Shown: piece by piece, positions 1 through 6,330 of the stretch
How the letters are laid out: every line of letters starts with the position of its first letter
Numbering within the stretch: position 1 is the first letter of the stretch
Assembly: GCA_016875515.1 (NCBI GenBank)
Contig: VGRA01000053.1
Location: 1 to 10,148 of the forward strand
Direction: 5' to 3'
Length of the DNA stretch: 10,148 nucleotides
Origin: Deltaproteobacteria bacterium
GTDB lineage: Bacteria > Myxococcota > Myxococcia > Myxococcales > Myxococcaceae
Translations under genes and position numbers: made by a program
Notes under the pieces: generated by a model
The model's database searches: none
Told to the model about the DNA's origin: nothing
What the model saw: the letters and a program-made list of their open reading frames with translations, nothing else

Positions 1-43
1 CTTCACGGACGAGTTCAAGGCTGAGGTGGTGAATCGGGTGCTG
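1..43 (+). pseudogene. IS3-family transposase OrfA, 5' fragment cut by the window edge
   Basis: Reading from base 2, the + strand gives FTDEFKAEVVNRVLS. This closely resembles the start of IS3-family OrfA proteins, whose first helix usually reads (R/Y)(F/Y)T(D/P)EFKxEAV ahead of a helix-turn-helix that recognises the IS ends. After about base 43 the similarity stops and the same DNA reads, on the opposite strand, as the end of an MqsA-type antitoxin. The junction therefore falls near bases 38-44. Only some 14 codons are visible, so the identification rests on one conserved stretch. The true start and the terminal repeat would lie left of base 1. A chance match is possible but unlikely given the unbroken TDEFKAEVV core. 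Confidence 0.6.
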
Positions 44-275
44 TCCCGCCTGCCGCTGCGACAGCTTCACTTTTTTTCCGAATGGCTGTGACTTCTCGAG
101 GACCGAGGACTCGCTCCATGCGCGCACGCATTTCGAGAAAGGCAACCTGCCGTACCTCGAGCGCAGTTCCGTCGAAGATGGCCTCTCCGCAGCGATCACA
201 GAAATCCCCGCGGACCCGGACCGTTGCTTCCTGCCCCTTGTAGGAAAACGTCTCCTGCCGGGGCCCGTGCGTCAT
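41..275 (-). pseudogene. MqsA/YgiT-type zinc-finger antitoxin, frameshifted and truncated
   Basis: The product starts MTHGPRQETFSYKG and continues into GDFCDRCGEAI, matching the second half of the MqsA N-terminal zinc domain (E. coli MqsA: MVSGIKDIPYTFRG...). One CxxC is seen (C26, C29). The preceding CPxC pair of full-length MqsA is absent in all three upstream frames. The body follows the family through LGPREVTAIRKK. There a run of seven A (complement of 71-77) throws the frame; with six A it would read RKKVKLSQRQAG, the expected first helix of the XRE DNA-binding domain. As it stands translation goes on out of frame and stops at base 15. The rest of the HTH is missing because OrfA-like DNA begins near 38-44. 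In the family MqsA neutralises an MqsR- or HigB-like toxin and represses its own operon. No toxin gene is next to it here. Confidence 0.72.
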
Positions 276-399
276 CGTCGCTGTGCGCGTCGAACACGTC
301 CTCGATCGGCTGCGGGGGGATGACCGAGGAACCGACTGTCGAACTCGAGAGGACGGGGTGTATATGCTTCGCTCTACTTCTCAACAGGAGCTTGGTTCC
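276..399. promoter_or_regulatory. Divergent intergenic region with possible promoter for the lipoprotein
   Basis: This 124-bp gap separates the antitoxin remnant (-) from the lipoprotein gene (+). TATATG at 361-366 is a plausible -10 element and is one of the few AT-rich hexamers nearby. The sequence 17 bp upstream (338-343, GTCGAA) is a poor -35, so the promoter call is weak. A ribosome binding site, AGGAG, lies at 386-390 ahead of the ATG at 400. A longer in-frame open frame starts at 283, but its first 39 residues would precede a perfect signal peptide and are unlikely to be translated. Confidence 0.3.
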
Positions 400-1008
400 A
401 TGCGACGTCTCGTCATTTACGCTCTGTCATTGTCCATCACCTTCGCCCTTGCTGCAGGCTGCAGCTCCACCCAGAAGGGGCCACGCGAGAGCGTCAAGCC
501 AACGCCCGCCAACATCTCCGGGGCCTGGGCCAGCGCCTGCACCGATCCGGGCAACGGCCAGGCCTTCCGCCTGATGTTCGACCTCACCGAGACCACGTGG
601 GCTCTCGACTACGAGGCCTTCTCCGACGCGGCCTGCGCCGTGCCCAGCATCACGGTCCACATCGAGGGCGGCTACGAACTCGGGGTGGCGTCCACGGCAG
701 TGCCGGGGGGGCGGGAGGGCCGCTTCGACTTCGGCAAGAAGACCGTGAAGCCCCACACTGCCGGCGCGGCTGGCTTCCTCGCTCAGGCCTGCGGGCGCGA
801 GGGCTTCGCCGCTGGCACGGCCTACGACATCAGCGCCGGGTGCCCGGGCCTGGGCGCATATCCCATGAGCGCGTGTCCATCCGACCATGACGTGGTGCTG
901 CTCGATGAGCAGGGGAAGTTGCACTTCGGACTCCGGCCGCAGGACAACAACATGTGCACGCCGGACAAGCGCCCCACGGCGCGCGGGCCGACGCTCAGCC
1001 GTCGGTAA
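400..1008 (+). CDS. Secreted lipoprotein with APCDD1-like domain
   Basis: The 202-residue product begins MRRLVIYALSLS and ends its signal peptide at LAAGC (lipidated Cys21), so it is predicted to be exported and lipid-anchored. The ATG at 400 is chosen because it puts the signal sequence at the N-terminus and has AGGAG 9 nt upstream. The mature part starts after a short Ser/Thr/Lys linker with ISGAWASAC, then FDLTETTWALDYEAF, a DAAC, and IEGGYELG. It later has an AYDIS segment and a C-terminal NNMCTPDKRP. The G-W, C, R-x-F, Y-x-D-x-x-C and IxGxYxLG spacing resembles the APCDD1 (adenomatosis polyposis coli down-regulated 1) domain, known in animals as a secreted Wnt antagonist and also annotated in bacteria. 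Six cysteines besides the lipidated one suggest disulfides. The bacterial function is unknown. A terminator follows directly, so it is probably monocistronic. Confidence 0.72.
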   Translation: MRRLVIYALSLSITFALAAGCSSTQKGPRESVKPTPANISGAWASACTDPGNGQAFRLMFDLTETTWALDYEAFSDAACAVPSITVHIEGGYELGVASTAVPGGREGRFDFGKKTVKPHTAGAAGFLAQACGREGFAAGTAYDISAGCPGLGAYPMSACPSDHDVVLLDEQGKLHFGLRPQDNNMCTPDKRPTARGPTLSRR

Positions 1009-1018
1009 GGCAGATGCC

Positions 1019-1048
1019 AACCCCGCAGGTGTGACCACCTGCGGGGTT
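1019..1048 (+). terminator. Hairpin terminator after the lipoprotein gene
   Basis: A perfect 13-bp stem (1019-1031 AACCCCGCAGGTG pairs with 1036-1048) closes a 4-nt TGAC loop 10 bases after the stop codon. The bases that follow (CGGCCATCCTTG) have only a weak T content, so termination may be inefficient or helped by Rho. It separates the lipoprotein from the downstream oxidoreductase, whose ribosome binding site begins about 20 bases later. Confidence 0.7.
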
Positions 1049-1077
1049 CGGCCATCCTTGTCCCCCCAGGAGTCGCC

Positions 1078-2067
1078 GTGACCAGTCCCCTGCTCGATGT
1101 GCCCTCTGAAGTGCTGTGTGTGGCGCCCGGCGACGACGTCGCAGCGGCGGTGGCGGTGCAAGCGCAGTCTGCGCCGGCCTGCCCTGAGGCGGGCATCGTC
1201 GTCGCGGTGCGCGCGCGCCCCATCAACCCGGCAGACCTGCTCCTGCTCAACGGCCGGCACGTCTTCCGGCCCACGCTTCCCGCGCACGTGGGCATTGAGG
1301 GAGCCGGTGTGATCGTCGAGGTAGGGGCGCGCTCGCGACACGCCATCGGGACCAAGGTGGCGATCCCTTCGGGCGGCACGTGGCGAGACCGCATGGCGAT
1401 CCAGGACGACGGCGTACTCGTGCTCCCCGGCGACGTCGACCTCGAGCAGGCGGCGATGCTCTGCGTGAACCCCTTCACGGTCATTGGGATGCTCGAGGGC
1501 GTGGTGGCAGGATCGACGATCCTCGTGAACGCGGCCAGCTCGGCGCTGTCGCGGGTGGTCATGGCCGTGGCCCGACGGCGCAGCCTTCGGGTGGTGGGGG
1601 TAGTGCGCGACGCCCGCGCCCTCGACGCAGTGCGCGCCGCCGGTTCCGAGGTGGTTCTCGTGGATGGACCTGACCTCGCCGACCGCGTCCGCGCCGCAGC
1701 GCCGGGACCGGTGGTGCTGGGACTCGATGCCGTCGCCGGCGCCGCCAGCGGGCGGATGTTCGACGCCATGGCGGACGGAGGCACGCTCATTGTCTACGGA
1801 TTGATGTCGTCCAACACCGTGGAGCTTCCTGCCGCCGGCGTTGTGTTTCGTGACGTCCACGTCCGCGGATTCTCGCGCCTGCGCGCCTACGCGGCCATGT
1901 CCAAGGCGCGCCGCGAGGAAATCACCGCAGAGCTTCTTGCTCTCCTGGCCGAGGGGCTCCTCGAGTCCGCCATCGAGGCCCGCTATCCCCTGCATGAGGT
2001 CAAGGCGGCGCTCGCACACCAGCAGCGACCGGGCAGGATGGGGAAGATCCTTCTCGTGTCGCCCTGA
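1078..2067 (+). CDS. Medium-chain reductase, quinone/enoyl reductase-like, zinc-independent
   Basis: The 329-residue protein starts at GTG 1078, 5 nt after AGGAG (1068-1072). It has the medium-chain dehydrogenase/reductase layout. The N-terminal catalytic barrel carries INPADLLLLNG (about 49-59) and HVGIEGAGVIVEVG (70-83). The hinge has MLCVNPFTVIGML (127-139). The Rossmann half begins NAASSALSRVVM (151-162), and the C-terminal part reads PLHEVKAAL...GRMGKILL. The NPAD and VNPxT motifs are typical of NADPH-dependent quinone oxidoreductases and 2-enoyl-thioester reductases (MECR type). The zinc-binding Cys/His residues of alcohol dehydrogenases are not seen. The nucleotide loop is degenerate compared with the usual AxxGxxG, so cofactor affinity is uncertain. 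It probably reduces an activated C=C bond or a quinone in the cytoplasm; the substrate cannot be told from sequence. The next gene is another NADP-type oxidoreductase on the same strand, 94 bp on. Confidence 0.82.
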   Translation: MTSPLLDVPSEVLCVAPGDDVAAAVAVQAQSAPACPEAGIVVAVRARPINPADLLLLNGRHVFRPTLPAHVGIEGAGVIVEVGARSRHAIGTKVAIPSGGTWRDRMAIQDDGVLVLPGDVDLEQAAMLCVNPFTVIGMLEGVVAGSTILVNAASSALSRVVMAVARRRSLRVVGVVRDARALDAVRAAGSEVVLVDGPDLADRVRAAAPGPVVLGLDAVAGAASGRMFDAMADGGTLIVYGLMSSNTVELPAAGVVFRDVHVRGFSRLRAYAAMSKARREEITAELLALLAEGLLESAIEARYPLHEVKAALAHQQRPGRMGKILLVSP

Positions 2068-2109
2068 GGGGGTACGCTGCAGGTCAGGAGCAGAGCGCGC
2101 GCCCGGTCA

Positions 2110-2144
2110 TGTCGTGCACGGACGCGCGTGTACGTCGCACGACA
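2110..2144. promoter_or_regulatory. Inverted repeat between two oxidoreductase genes
   Basis: TGTCGTGC at 2110-2117 is mirrored by GCACGACA at 2137-2144, with a smaller palindrome ACGCGCGT at 2122-2129 between the arms. The site lies 18 bp before the ATG of the NADP-binding oxidoreductase. It could be an operator for a dimeric repressor or a leader hairpin limiting translation. In GC-rich DNA such repeats also occur by chance, and no regulator gene is adjacent. Confidence 0.25.
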
Positions 2145-2161
2145 CCTCCGCGGGGTGAAGC

Positions 2162-2794
2162 ATGAAGATCGCAGTCCTCGGTTCCGGCCACGTCGGACAA
2201 ACCCTTGCGCGCGGGCTGAAGGGCCTCGGGCACGACGTCATCATCGGCAGCCGTGAAGGCAACAAGCTGGGTGCGTTCGTCGCCGAGGTGGGCATCCGGG
2301 AGGAGCGCTTCGAGCCTGCAGCTGCGGGGGCCGAACTCGTGATCATCGCCGTCAAAGGCGGCGCAGCGGAGGAACTGGCGCGTGCGCTGGCGGCGGCGCT
2401 GGCGGGAAAGGTGGTGCTCGACACCACCAATCCCATCGCGGGCGAGGCGAAGGGCGGCGTGATCCCCTACTTCACAGCGGCCCACGAGAGCCTGCTGCAG
2501 AGGCTGCAGGCTTCGGCGCCCCAGGCTCGCTTCGTGAAGTGCTGGAACTCGGTGGGCGCGCACCTGATGATCAAGCCCAAGCTCTCCGGCGGCCAGCCCG
2601 CAATGTTCATCTGCGGCGACGACGCCGAGGCCAAGGGGGCGGCAGCTCAGCTGCTCGCGCAGTGCGGGTGGGCGGCGGAGGACGTGGGCACGAGCGCAGC
2701 GGGCCACGCGGTGGAGGCCCTCTGCCAGCTGTGGTGCGCGCCGGGATTTCTCCGTAACGACTGGGCGCACGCGTTTGCAGTGCTGCGCCCCTGA
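2162..2794 (+). CDS. NADP-binding oxidoreductase of the F420-dependent NADP reductase-like family
   Basis: The 210-residue protein opens with a Rossmann dinucleotide site, MKIAVLGSGHVGQ (GxGxxG at 7-12), followed after the second strand by GSREGNK (29-35). The Arg here often marks NADP preference. DTTNPI (87-92) and VKCWNSVG (125-132) match the conserved TxNP and VKAFNTxG stretches of this family, which includes the NADPH:F420 oxidoreductase-like proteins and the small NAD(P)-binding proteins annotated next to redox genes. The C-terminus ends in APGFLRNDWAHAFAVL. Length is normal for the family. No membrane segment or signal peptide is seen, so it is cytoplasmic. The substrate is not predictable; myxobacterial F420 use is not demonstrated by anything in this window. 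It follows the quinone reductase-like gene by 94 bp containing an inverted repeat, so it may be co-transcribed or separately controlled. Confidence 0.8.
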   Translation: MKIAVLGSGHVGQTLARGLKGLGHDVIIGSREGNKLGAFVAEVGIREERFEPAAAGAELVIIAVKGGAAEELARALAAALAGKVVLDTTNPIAGEAKGGVIPYFTAAHESLLQRLQASAPQARFVKCWNSVGAHLMIKPKLSGGQPAMFICGDDAEAKGAAAQLLAQCGWAAEDVGTSAAGHAVEALCQLWCAPGFLRNDWAHAFAVLRP

Positions 2795-2848
2795 TGACCT
2801 TGGGCCTGCCGCGCGCATCCCGTCTTGGCAAAACGCGTGTTACGGGCC

Positions 2849-2916
2849 TCAGCCAAACAAGCGCGCCCAGCTCACCAGGCCGGTGATCCCTGCCGTGAGC
2901 AGAACGCCACAGCCCA
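2849..2916 (-). pseudogene. Possible C-terminal remnant of a minus-strand membrane protein
   Basis: Reading leftward from the IS relic, one frame gives GCGVLLTAGITGLVSWARLFG and then TGA at 2849-2851. The stretch is hydrophobic like a transmembrane helix and its third codon positions are mostly G or C, as in the real genes here. Its upstream part would lie where the IS relic begins, so it may be the tail of a gene cut by the element. It is only about 22 codons, and no family is recognised. The remainder of 2795-2915 shows no other feature. Confidence 0.22.
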
Positions 2917-3413
2917 TCCTGGGTTCGGTGGAGGGCGCCCGCTGGACGAGGATGCCGGTGAGCTCCGGGTCAGCCGCAACCAGGTGATCCGGCTCCTGCA
3001 GGATGACGGGCTGGTGGCCCGAGTGCGGAGGCGGTACCGGGTGACGTCGGTCGCCCCCCAACGAGCAACCGCTGCCGCCCAACCTGCTTGACCGGCAATC
3101 CGCCGCAGACCGCTCCAACCAGCGCTGGGTTGGCGACACCACCGAGCTGTCCACGCACGGCGGCTAGGTGTACCTGGCCGCCATCATGGACCTCTACAGC
3201 GGCTTCGTCGTGGGTTGGGCCCTCCCGGCGTTGAACGACCGCCACCTGGCGATGCGGGCTCTGGACATGGCGCTGGAGCACCGTTGCCCGATGGAAGGGC
3301 CGCTCCACCACCAGCAGTGGATGCACTCGGCCGTTGGTTACGCTTCGCCGACCGCGTTCGAGGCAGCAGGACGGGTGATGGTCGCGTAGTCCAACTGTCC
3401 ACCGGATCGGATC
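2916..3413 (+). mobile_element. Internally deleted IS3-family element relic
   Basis: About 500 bp remain of an element normally 1.2-1.5 kb long. The right end is well defined: the complement of 3390-3413 begins TGATCCGATCCGGTGGACAG, starting TGA as IS3 terminal repeats often do, and lies directly after the OrfB stop. A candidate left end at 2916-2935 (ATCCTGGGTTCGGTGGAGGG) shares CGGTGGA and flanking bases with it, matching at about half the positions, so the left boundary is tentative. OrfA and most of the OrfB N-terminus are gone. The element ends inside the SGNH hydrolase gene, whose frame is native up to about base 3414. Confidence 0.6.
2960..3389 (+). pseudogene. IS3-family transposase OrfB, frameshifted, stop-containing and internally deleted
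   Basis: Three pieces in order match OrfB. ELRVSRNQVIRLLQDDGLVARVRRRYRV (2960-3043) is the HTH/pre-catalytic part. A frameshift near the C-run at 3053-3059 leads to LPPNLLDRQSAADRS and WVGDTTEL, which holds the first catalytic Asp. TAG at 3165-3167 then interrupts the rve core, which resumes VYLAAIMDLYSGFVVGWAL. At GPLHH (about 3312) the reading jumps straight to HSAVGYASPTAFEAA, normally the extreme C-terminus of the family. The second catalytic Asp (HSDxG) and the Glu are therefore deleted. The protein cannot be an active transposase. Confidence 0.85.
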
Positions 3414-4855
3414 AAGCCCACTTCCTCCACGACGCCGTTGAGCTCGTCGAGCAGCCCGTAGAGGAACGATGCCTCCACGTCGGACACGTTGTTCTTGATG
3501 AAGTCATCCGCTGCGGCCGGGCCGGTCTCGCCCCGAATCTTGTAGTCGTCCCCCAGGCAGACGGGAGGGTTGCGGGTGGTGCCGTTGTCCAGCGGGTGGG
3601 GGTAGCGGGAGTGGAAGACGGGGAGGGCGGTGCCGAACTTCCGCTCGATGGCCTCGTCCACCCGGGCGAGTCCCTGCCGCATCCGCGTGAGGGTAGCGGG
3701 GAGGGCGGCGGCCTGGTCGGGCATGCAGCCGAGTTCGCGCGCGTCCGCGGGGAAGTAGCAATCCTCGACGATCTTCGCGAAGCCGAAGTCGTTACCGCCG
3801 ATGGACATGTAGAGCAGGTCCAGCCGTCCGCCGTTCTGGGTGACGAAATTCTTCACCCGGTCCAACTGGGCCGGCTGGGCGACGCGGGCGTTGCCCCGGA
3901 GAGACTCCGTCTTGGTGCCCGGGCCCGTGTAGCCCCCGTCCAGCAGGTCGTTGGTGGTGGCCCCCGAGCAGGCCACGAAGCCCAGCTTGAACCCGATGCT
4001 GGGGAACGTCTCCCGCAGGCGCGCCTGGGTCTTCACCGCCGGGGCCTTGTCGCTGCGGTGGCAGGTGAAGCTGTCGTCCGCCTGGGTGGCGCCGCTGTTT
4101 GAGACGAAGTGCGAGGCGTCATTGCCCCAGCGCAGGCCGGAGAAGTTATTGCGGTCGTCCGGGTTCGAGATGGGGACCTCGGGGTTGCCCTCGCCGGCGG
4201 CGTAGGAGTCCCCCATGGCGGCCCAGAAGAAGGTGACGTTGTTGGGCGCGGGGCTGCCGAGCGTGGTGGGGGTCAAGGGCGTGGGGAAGAGCCCGGTGAT
4301 GAGGGGGTTGTTGATGACCAGGTCCGGCGCGGCGCTGAGCGTGGTGCCGCTGGTGGTCGCGAGCGAGAGCGAGCCCTGCACGCGGTCCCCCAGCTTGATC
4401 CACCCGGCCACGATGCCGGCGTCCCCTCCCTCTGCCATCGTCTCGGCGCGGTAGAGGATCTCCTCCGTGGTGGGGGCGGCGGTGAAGGGGAGCTCGGTCC
4501 CGTCCGGGAGCGTCACCACGCCTTGCGCAGTGTCCCCGAGCGAGACGGTCAGCGAGGCGCCGGCGGCGTTGGCCAGTCCCAGCTCGTTGCCCACCTGGGA
4601 GCCCATGAACCAGGCGCCGGTCTTCCCGGACTCGCAGACCTAGGCCGTCACCTGGGTCCCGTCCGCCACGACCGCCACGAAGGCGTCACGCCCGTCCACC
4701 GTCCCCACCCAGGCGCCGCTCCTTCCCTCAAAAACCGGGGAGGGGACGTCCGTGGAGGGCTCGGTGGGGTTGGAGGGGCAGCCTGCGAGGAACCACGCCG
4801 TCACGCCAAGGAGCGCGGAAGGAAGGAGGCGACGTGCGGAGAAGGTCTTGGCCAT
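3414..4855 (-). pseudogene. Lipoprotein SGNH/GDSL hydrolase, amber-interrupted and 3'-truncated
   Basis: The gene starts at ATG 4855 with MAKTFSARRLLPSALLGV and a lipobox FLAGC (Cys26). The mature N-terminus carries SGAWVGTVDGRDAFVAVV. An in-frame TAG at 4640-4642 follows QVTA. Past it the same frame continues without a break (VCESGKTGAWFMGSQVG) for over 400 codons, so a single substitution of a sense codon explains the stop. The hydrolase domain shows block I GDSYAAGEG (Ser codon about 4205-4207), block II VACSGATT and block III IGGNDFGF. Block V with the catalytic Asp/His is missing, because the IS3 relic replaces the gene from about 3413 onward and translation ends in IS sequence at 3338. 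Intact relatives are secreted esterases or lipases. Reinitiation at ATG 4606 would yield a protein without a signal peptide. No Shine-Dalgarno is obvious before 4855. Confidence 0.8.
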
Positions 4856-4945
4856 GAGGGCGGAGGGCCCTAGACCACCGGTGCCATGTGAAGAAATTGC
4901 GAACGGGCGAGCGCCAGCAGGAGGCCACCGACCGGACGGGCCGCC

Positions 4946-5236
4946 TCAGCGCTTCTTCGCCAAGGTGAACAGCCGCTCCACGCCGCCCATCGTCATGGGG
5001 TTGCCGCGGGAGAGCTCCTCGCCGTCCTTGTCCAGGAATACGAGCGTGGGGATGGCGCGGATGCCGAAGGTGTCCGACTTCTTCGGCTGGGCGTCCACGT
5101 CCACCTTCTGGAGCTTCACCTCCGGGTGGTGCTCCACGAAGGACTCGAGCAGGCCGGACTTCTCCATGGCCTGGCAGGGTGGGCACCAGGTGGCGGTGAA
5201 TTTCAGCAGCGTGTAGGCGGGGCCGGGCTTTGCCAT
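4946..5236 (-). CDS. Small cytoplasmic thioredoxin-like protein (WCPPC)
   Basis: The 96-residue product has a thioredoxin fold signature: strand LLKFTATWCPPC with the redox pair Cys18/Cys21, VDVDAQPKKS, then the cis-proline loop IRAIPTLVF (Pro63) and a C-terminal helix. WCPPC in place of WCGPC raises the redox potential relative to classical thioredoxin in studied variants and is frequent in thioredoxin-like proteins of bacteria. No signal peptide or membrane anchor is present, so it should act as a cytoplasmic disulfide reductase. The ATG at 5236 is preferred, with GGAG 5 nt upstream. An in-frame ATG at 5272 would add MKKGGCQPSGAI, lacks a clear site and is less likely. It is divergent from the DUF3293 gene (53 bp between starts), and the SGNH lipoprotein gene follows 90 bp downstream on the same strand. 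Confidence 0.87.
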   Translation of the reverse strand: MAKPGPAYTLLKFTATWCPPCQAMEKSGLLESFVEHHPEVKLQKVDVDAQPKKSDTFGIRAIPTLVFLDKDGEELSRGNPMTMGGVERLFTLAKKR

Positions 5237-5289
5237 GATGGCTCCAGACGGTTGGCAGCCACCTTTCTTCACCGCCTCCCCCGCACAAC

Positions 5290-6330
5290 ATGGCCCTGTC
5301 CTCGTCCCTGCTCCGCGCCTACCGAAACACCTCCTACGTCGTCCGCGTACAAGGCGAGCCTCGGTTGCCCGCGTTCGTCCTGCGCGTGGGGGTGGGTCAC
5401 CCCGCGTTCCAGCCCACCGCGCCCTGGGTGATGGTGGGCGCGTACACCGGCAGCACCGCCCACACCTCCGTCAACAAGGCGGCGCACCGGCGGTTGGGGG
5501 AGGCCCTGCGGAAGGAGGCGAAGGCGCTCTGGGAGGGGCAGGGCTTCGGTGAGGACGGGACGAAGGTGGAGGAGCGGATGTGGCTCGCCGAGGGCATCTC
5601 CTTCGAGCGGGCAATCGCGCTGGGGAAGGCCTACCGGCAGAAGGCGGTGCTGGTGGGGGTGCCCGGCGGGACGCCCCGGCTGGTGCTCTCCGCCACCGGG
5701 GAGGACGTGTCCGGGGACGTGCCGCGCCCGGAGCTGCCGGCGGCGGCGCTCGCGGACGTGCGCCGGAGGGTGCAGCTCATTGCGGCGGCCATGAAGCGGG
5801 CAGAGTTCGCCGTCACGGCGGCCCGGGTCGGGCTGGGCGCGCGAGGGCGTCGAAGGTGGCACGCCGAGGCACTCCCGGACCGTGCCTGGGGCCTCTGTGG
5901 GGTGCTCAACGGCCTGGAGTTCGCGTGGCGGGCGGACGGGGTGGCGGGGGCGTGTCACTTCGCCACCGCCGCGGAGATGGAGGCGGAAGTCGGCAGGCGC
6001 GACGAGACCAACCCGACCTTTGACTGGGCATCGACGCGCGATGCGCACCTCACCTTCAGCGGGGGAGAGCTGGACGGACCGCTCATGCTCTGTTCCGCGG
6101 GAGACGACTGCGTGCTCGCGGAGAACCTGGAGCCCCTGGAGGTCATCAATTGTTACCTGGACCGCCTCGCCCTGTCCGGGTGGGAACTCGCACTCATGCA
6201 GTTCGGGAATGGTGCGGTGGAGGATGCCGGCAAGAAGCTCAGGACATGTGAAGCCCTCGCCCGGCAAACATGGCAGCGGATGGGGCTCCCGCTGCCGCCG
6301 TCGCTCGTTCCTACACGCACCTCACCATGA
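5290..6330 (+). CDS. DUF3293-like N-terminal domain with unassigned C-terminal half
   Basis: The first ~140 residues of this 346-residue protein follow the DUF3293 pattern. LLRAYRNTSYVVRV and FVLRVGVG lead to a strand APWVMVGAYTG, an Asn in SVNKAAHRRLGEAL, a conserved acidic/aromatic stretch ERMWLAEGIS, then FERAIALGKAYRQKAVLVGV. That family is small, of unknown function, and usually about 120-150 residues. The C-terminal 200 residues are not recognised. They include an Arg-rich helix (about 155-190), RAWGLCGVLNGLEFAW, and a helical segment ending LEVINCYLDRLALSGWEL. No signal peptide or membrane segment is seen. There is no Shine-Dalgarno before ATG 5290 (upstream bases are C-rich), suggesting weak or leaderless initiation. 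The 3' end overlaps the convergent operon's last gene by 20 bp, leaving no room for a terminator. Confidence 0.68.
   Translation: MALSSSLLRAYRNTSYVVRVQGEPRLPAFVLRVGVGHPAFQPTAPWVMVGAYTGSTAHTSVNKAAHRRLGEALRKEAKALWEGQGFGEDGTKVEERMWLAEGISFERAIALGKAYRQKAVLVGVPGGTPRLVLSATGEDVSGDVPRPELPAAALADVRRRVQLIAAAMKRAEFAVTAARVGLGARGRRRWHAEALPDRAWGLCGVLNGLEFAWRADGVAGACHFATAAEMEAEVGRRDETNPTFDWASTRDAHLTFSGGELDGPLMLCSAGDDCVLAENLEPLEVINCYLDRLALSGWELALMQFGNGAVEDAGKKLRTCEALARQTWQRMGLPLPPSLVPTRTSP

Noticed and set aside
283..399. N-terminal extension of the lipoprotein from 283
   Set aside because: It would bury a perfect signal peptide and lipobox. The ATG at 400 has a good ribosome binding site.
427..2019. 530-residue minus-strand ORF
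   Set aside because: It is antisense to two clear + strand genes with recognisable motifs; His/Arg/Gly-rich composition is typical of the shadow frame in high-GC DNA.
3168..3389. Independent 73-residue gene from GTG 3168
   Set aside because: It is the middle of transposase OrfB after an internal TAG, fused to the OrfB C-terminus by a deletion.
3215..4873. Long + strand ORFs opposite the SGNH hydrolase
   Set aside because: The minus strand carries the signal peptide, lipobox and GDSY, SGAT and GGND blocks. The + frames are Gly/Arg/Val-rich shadows.
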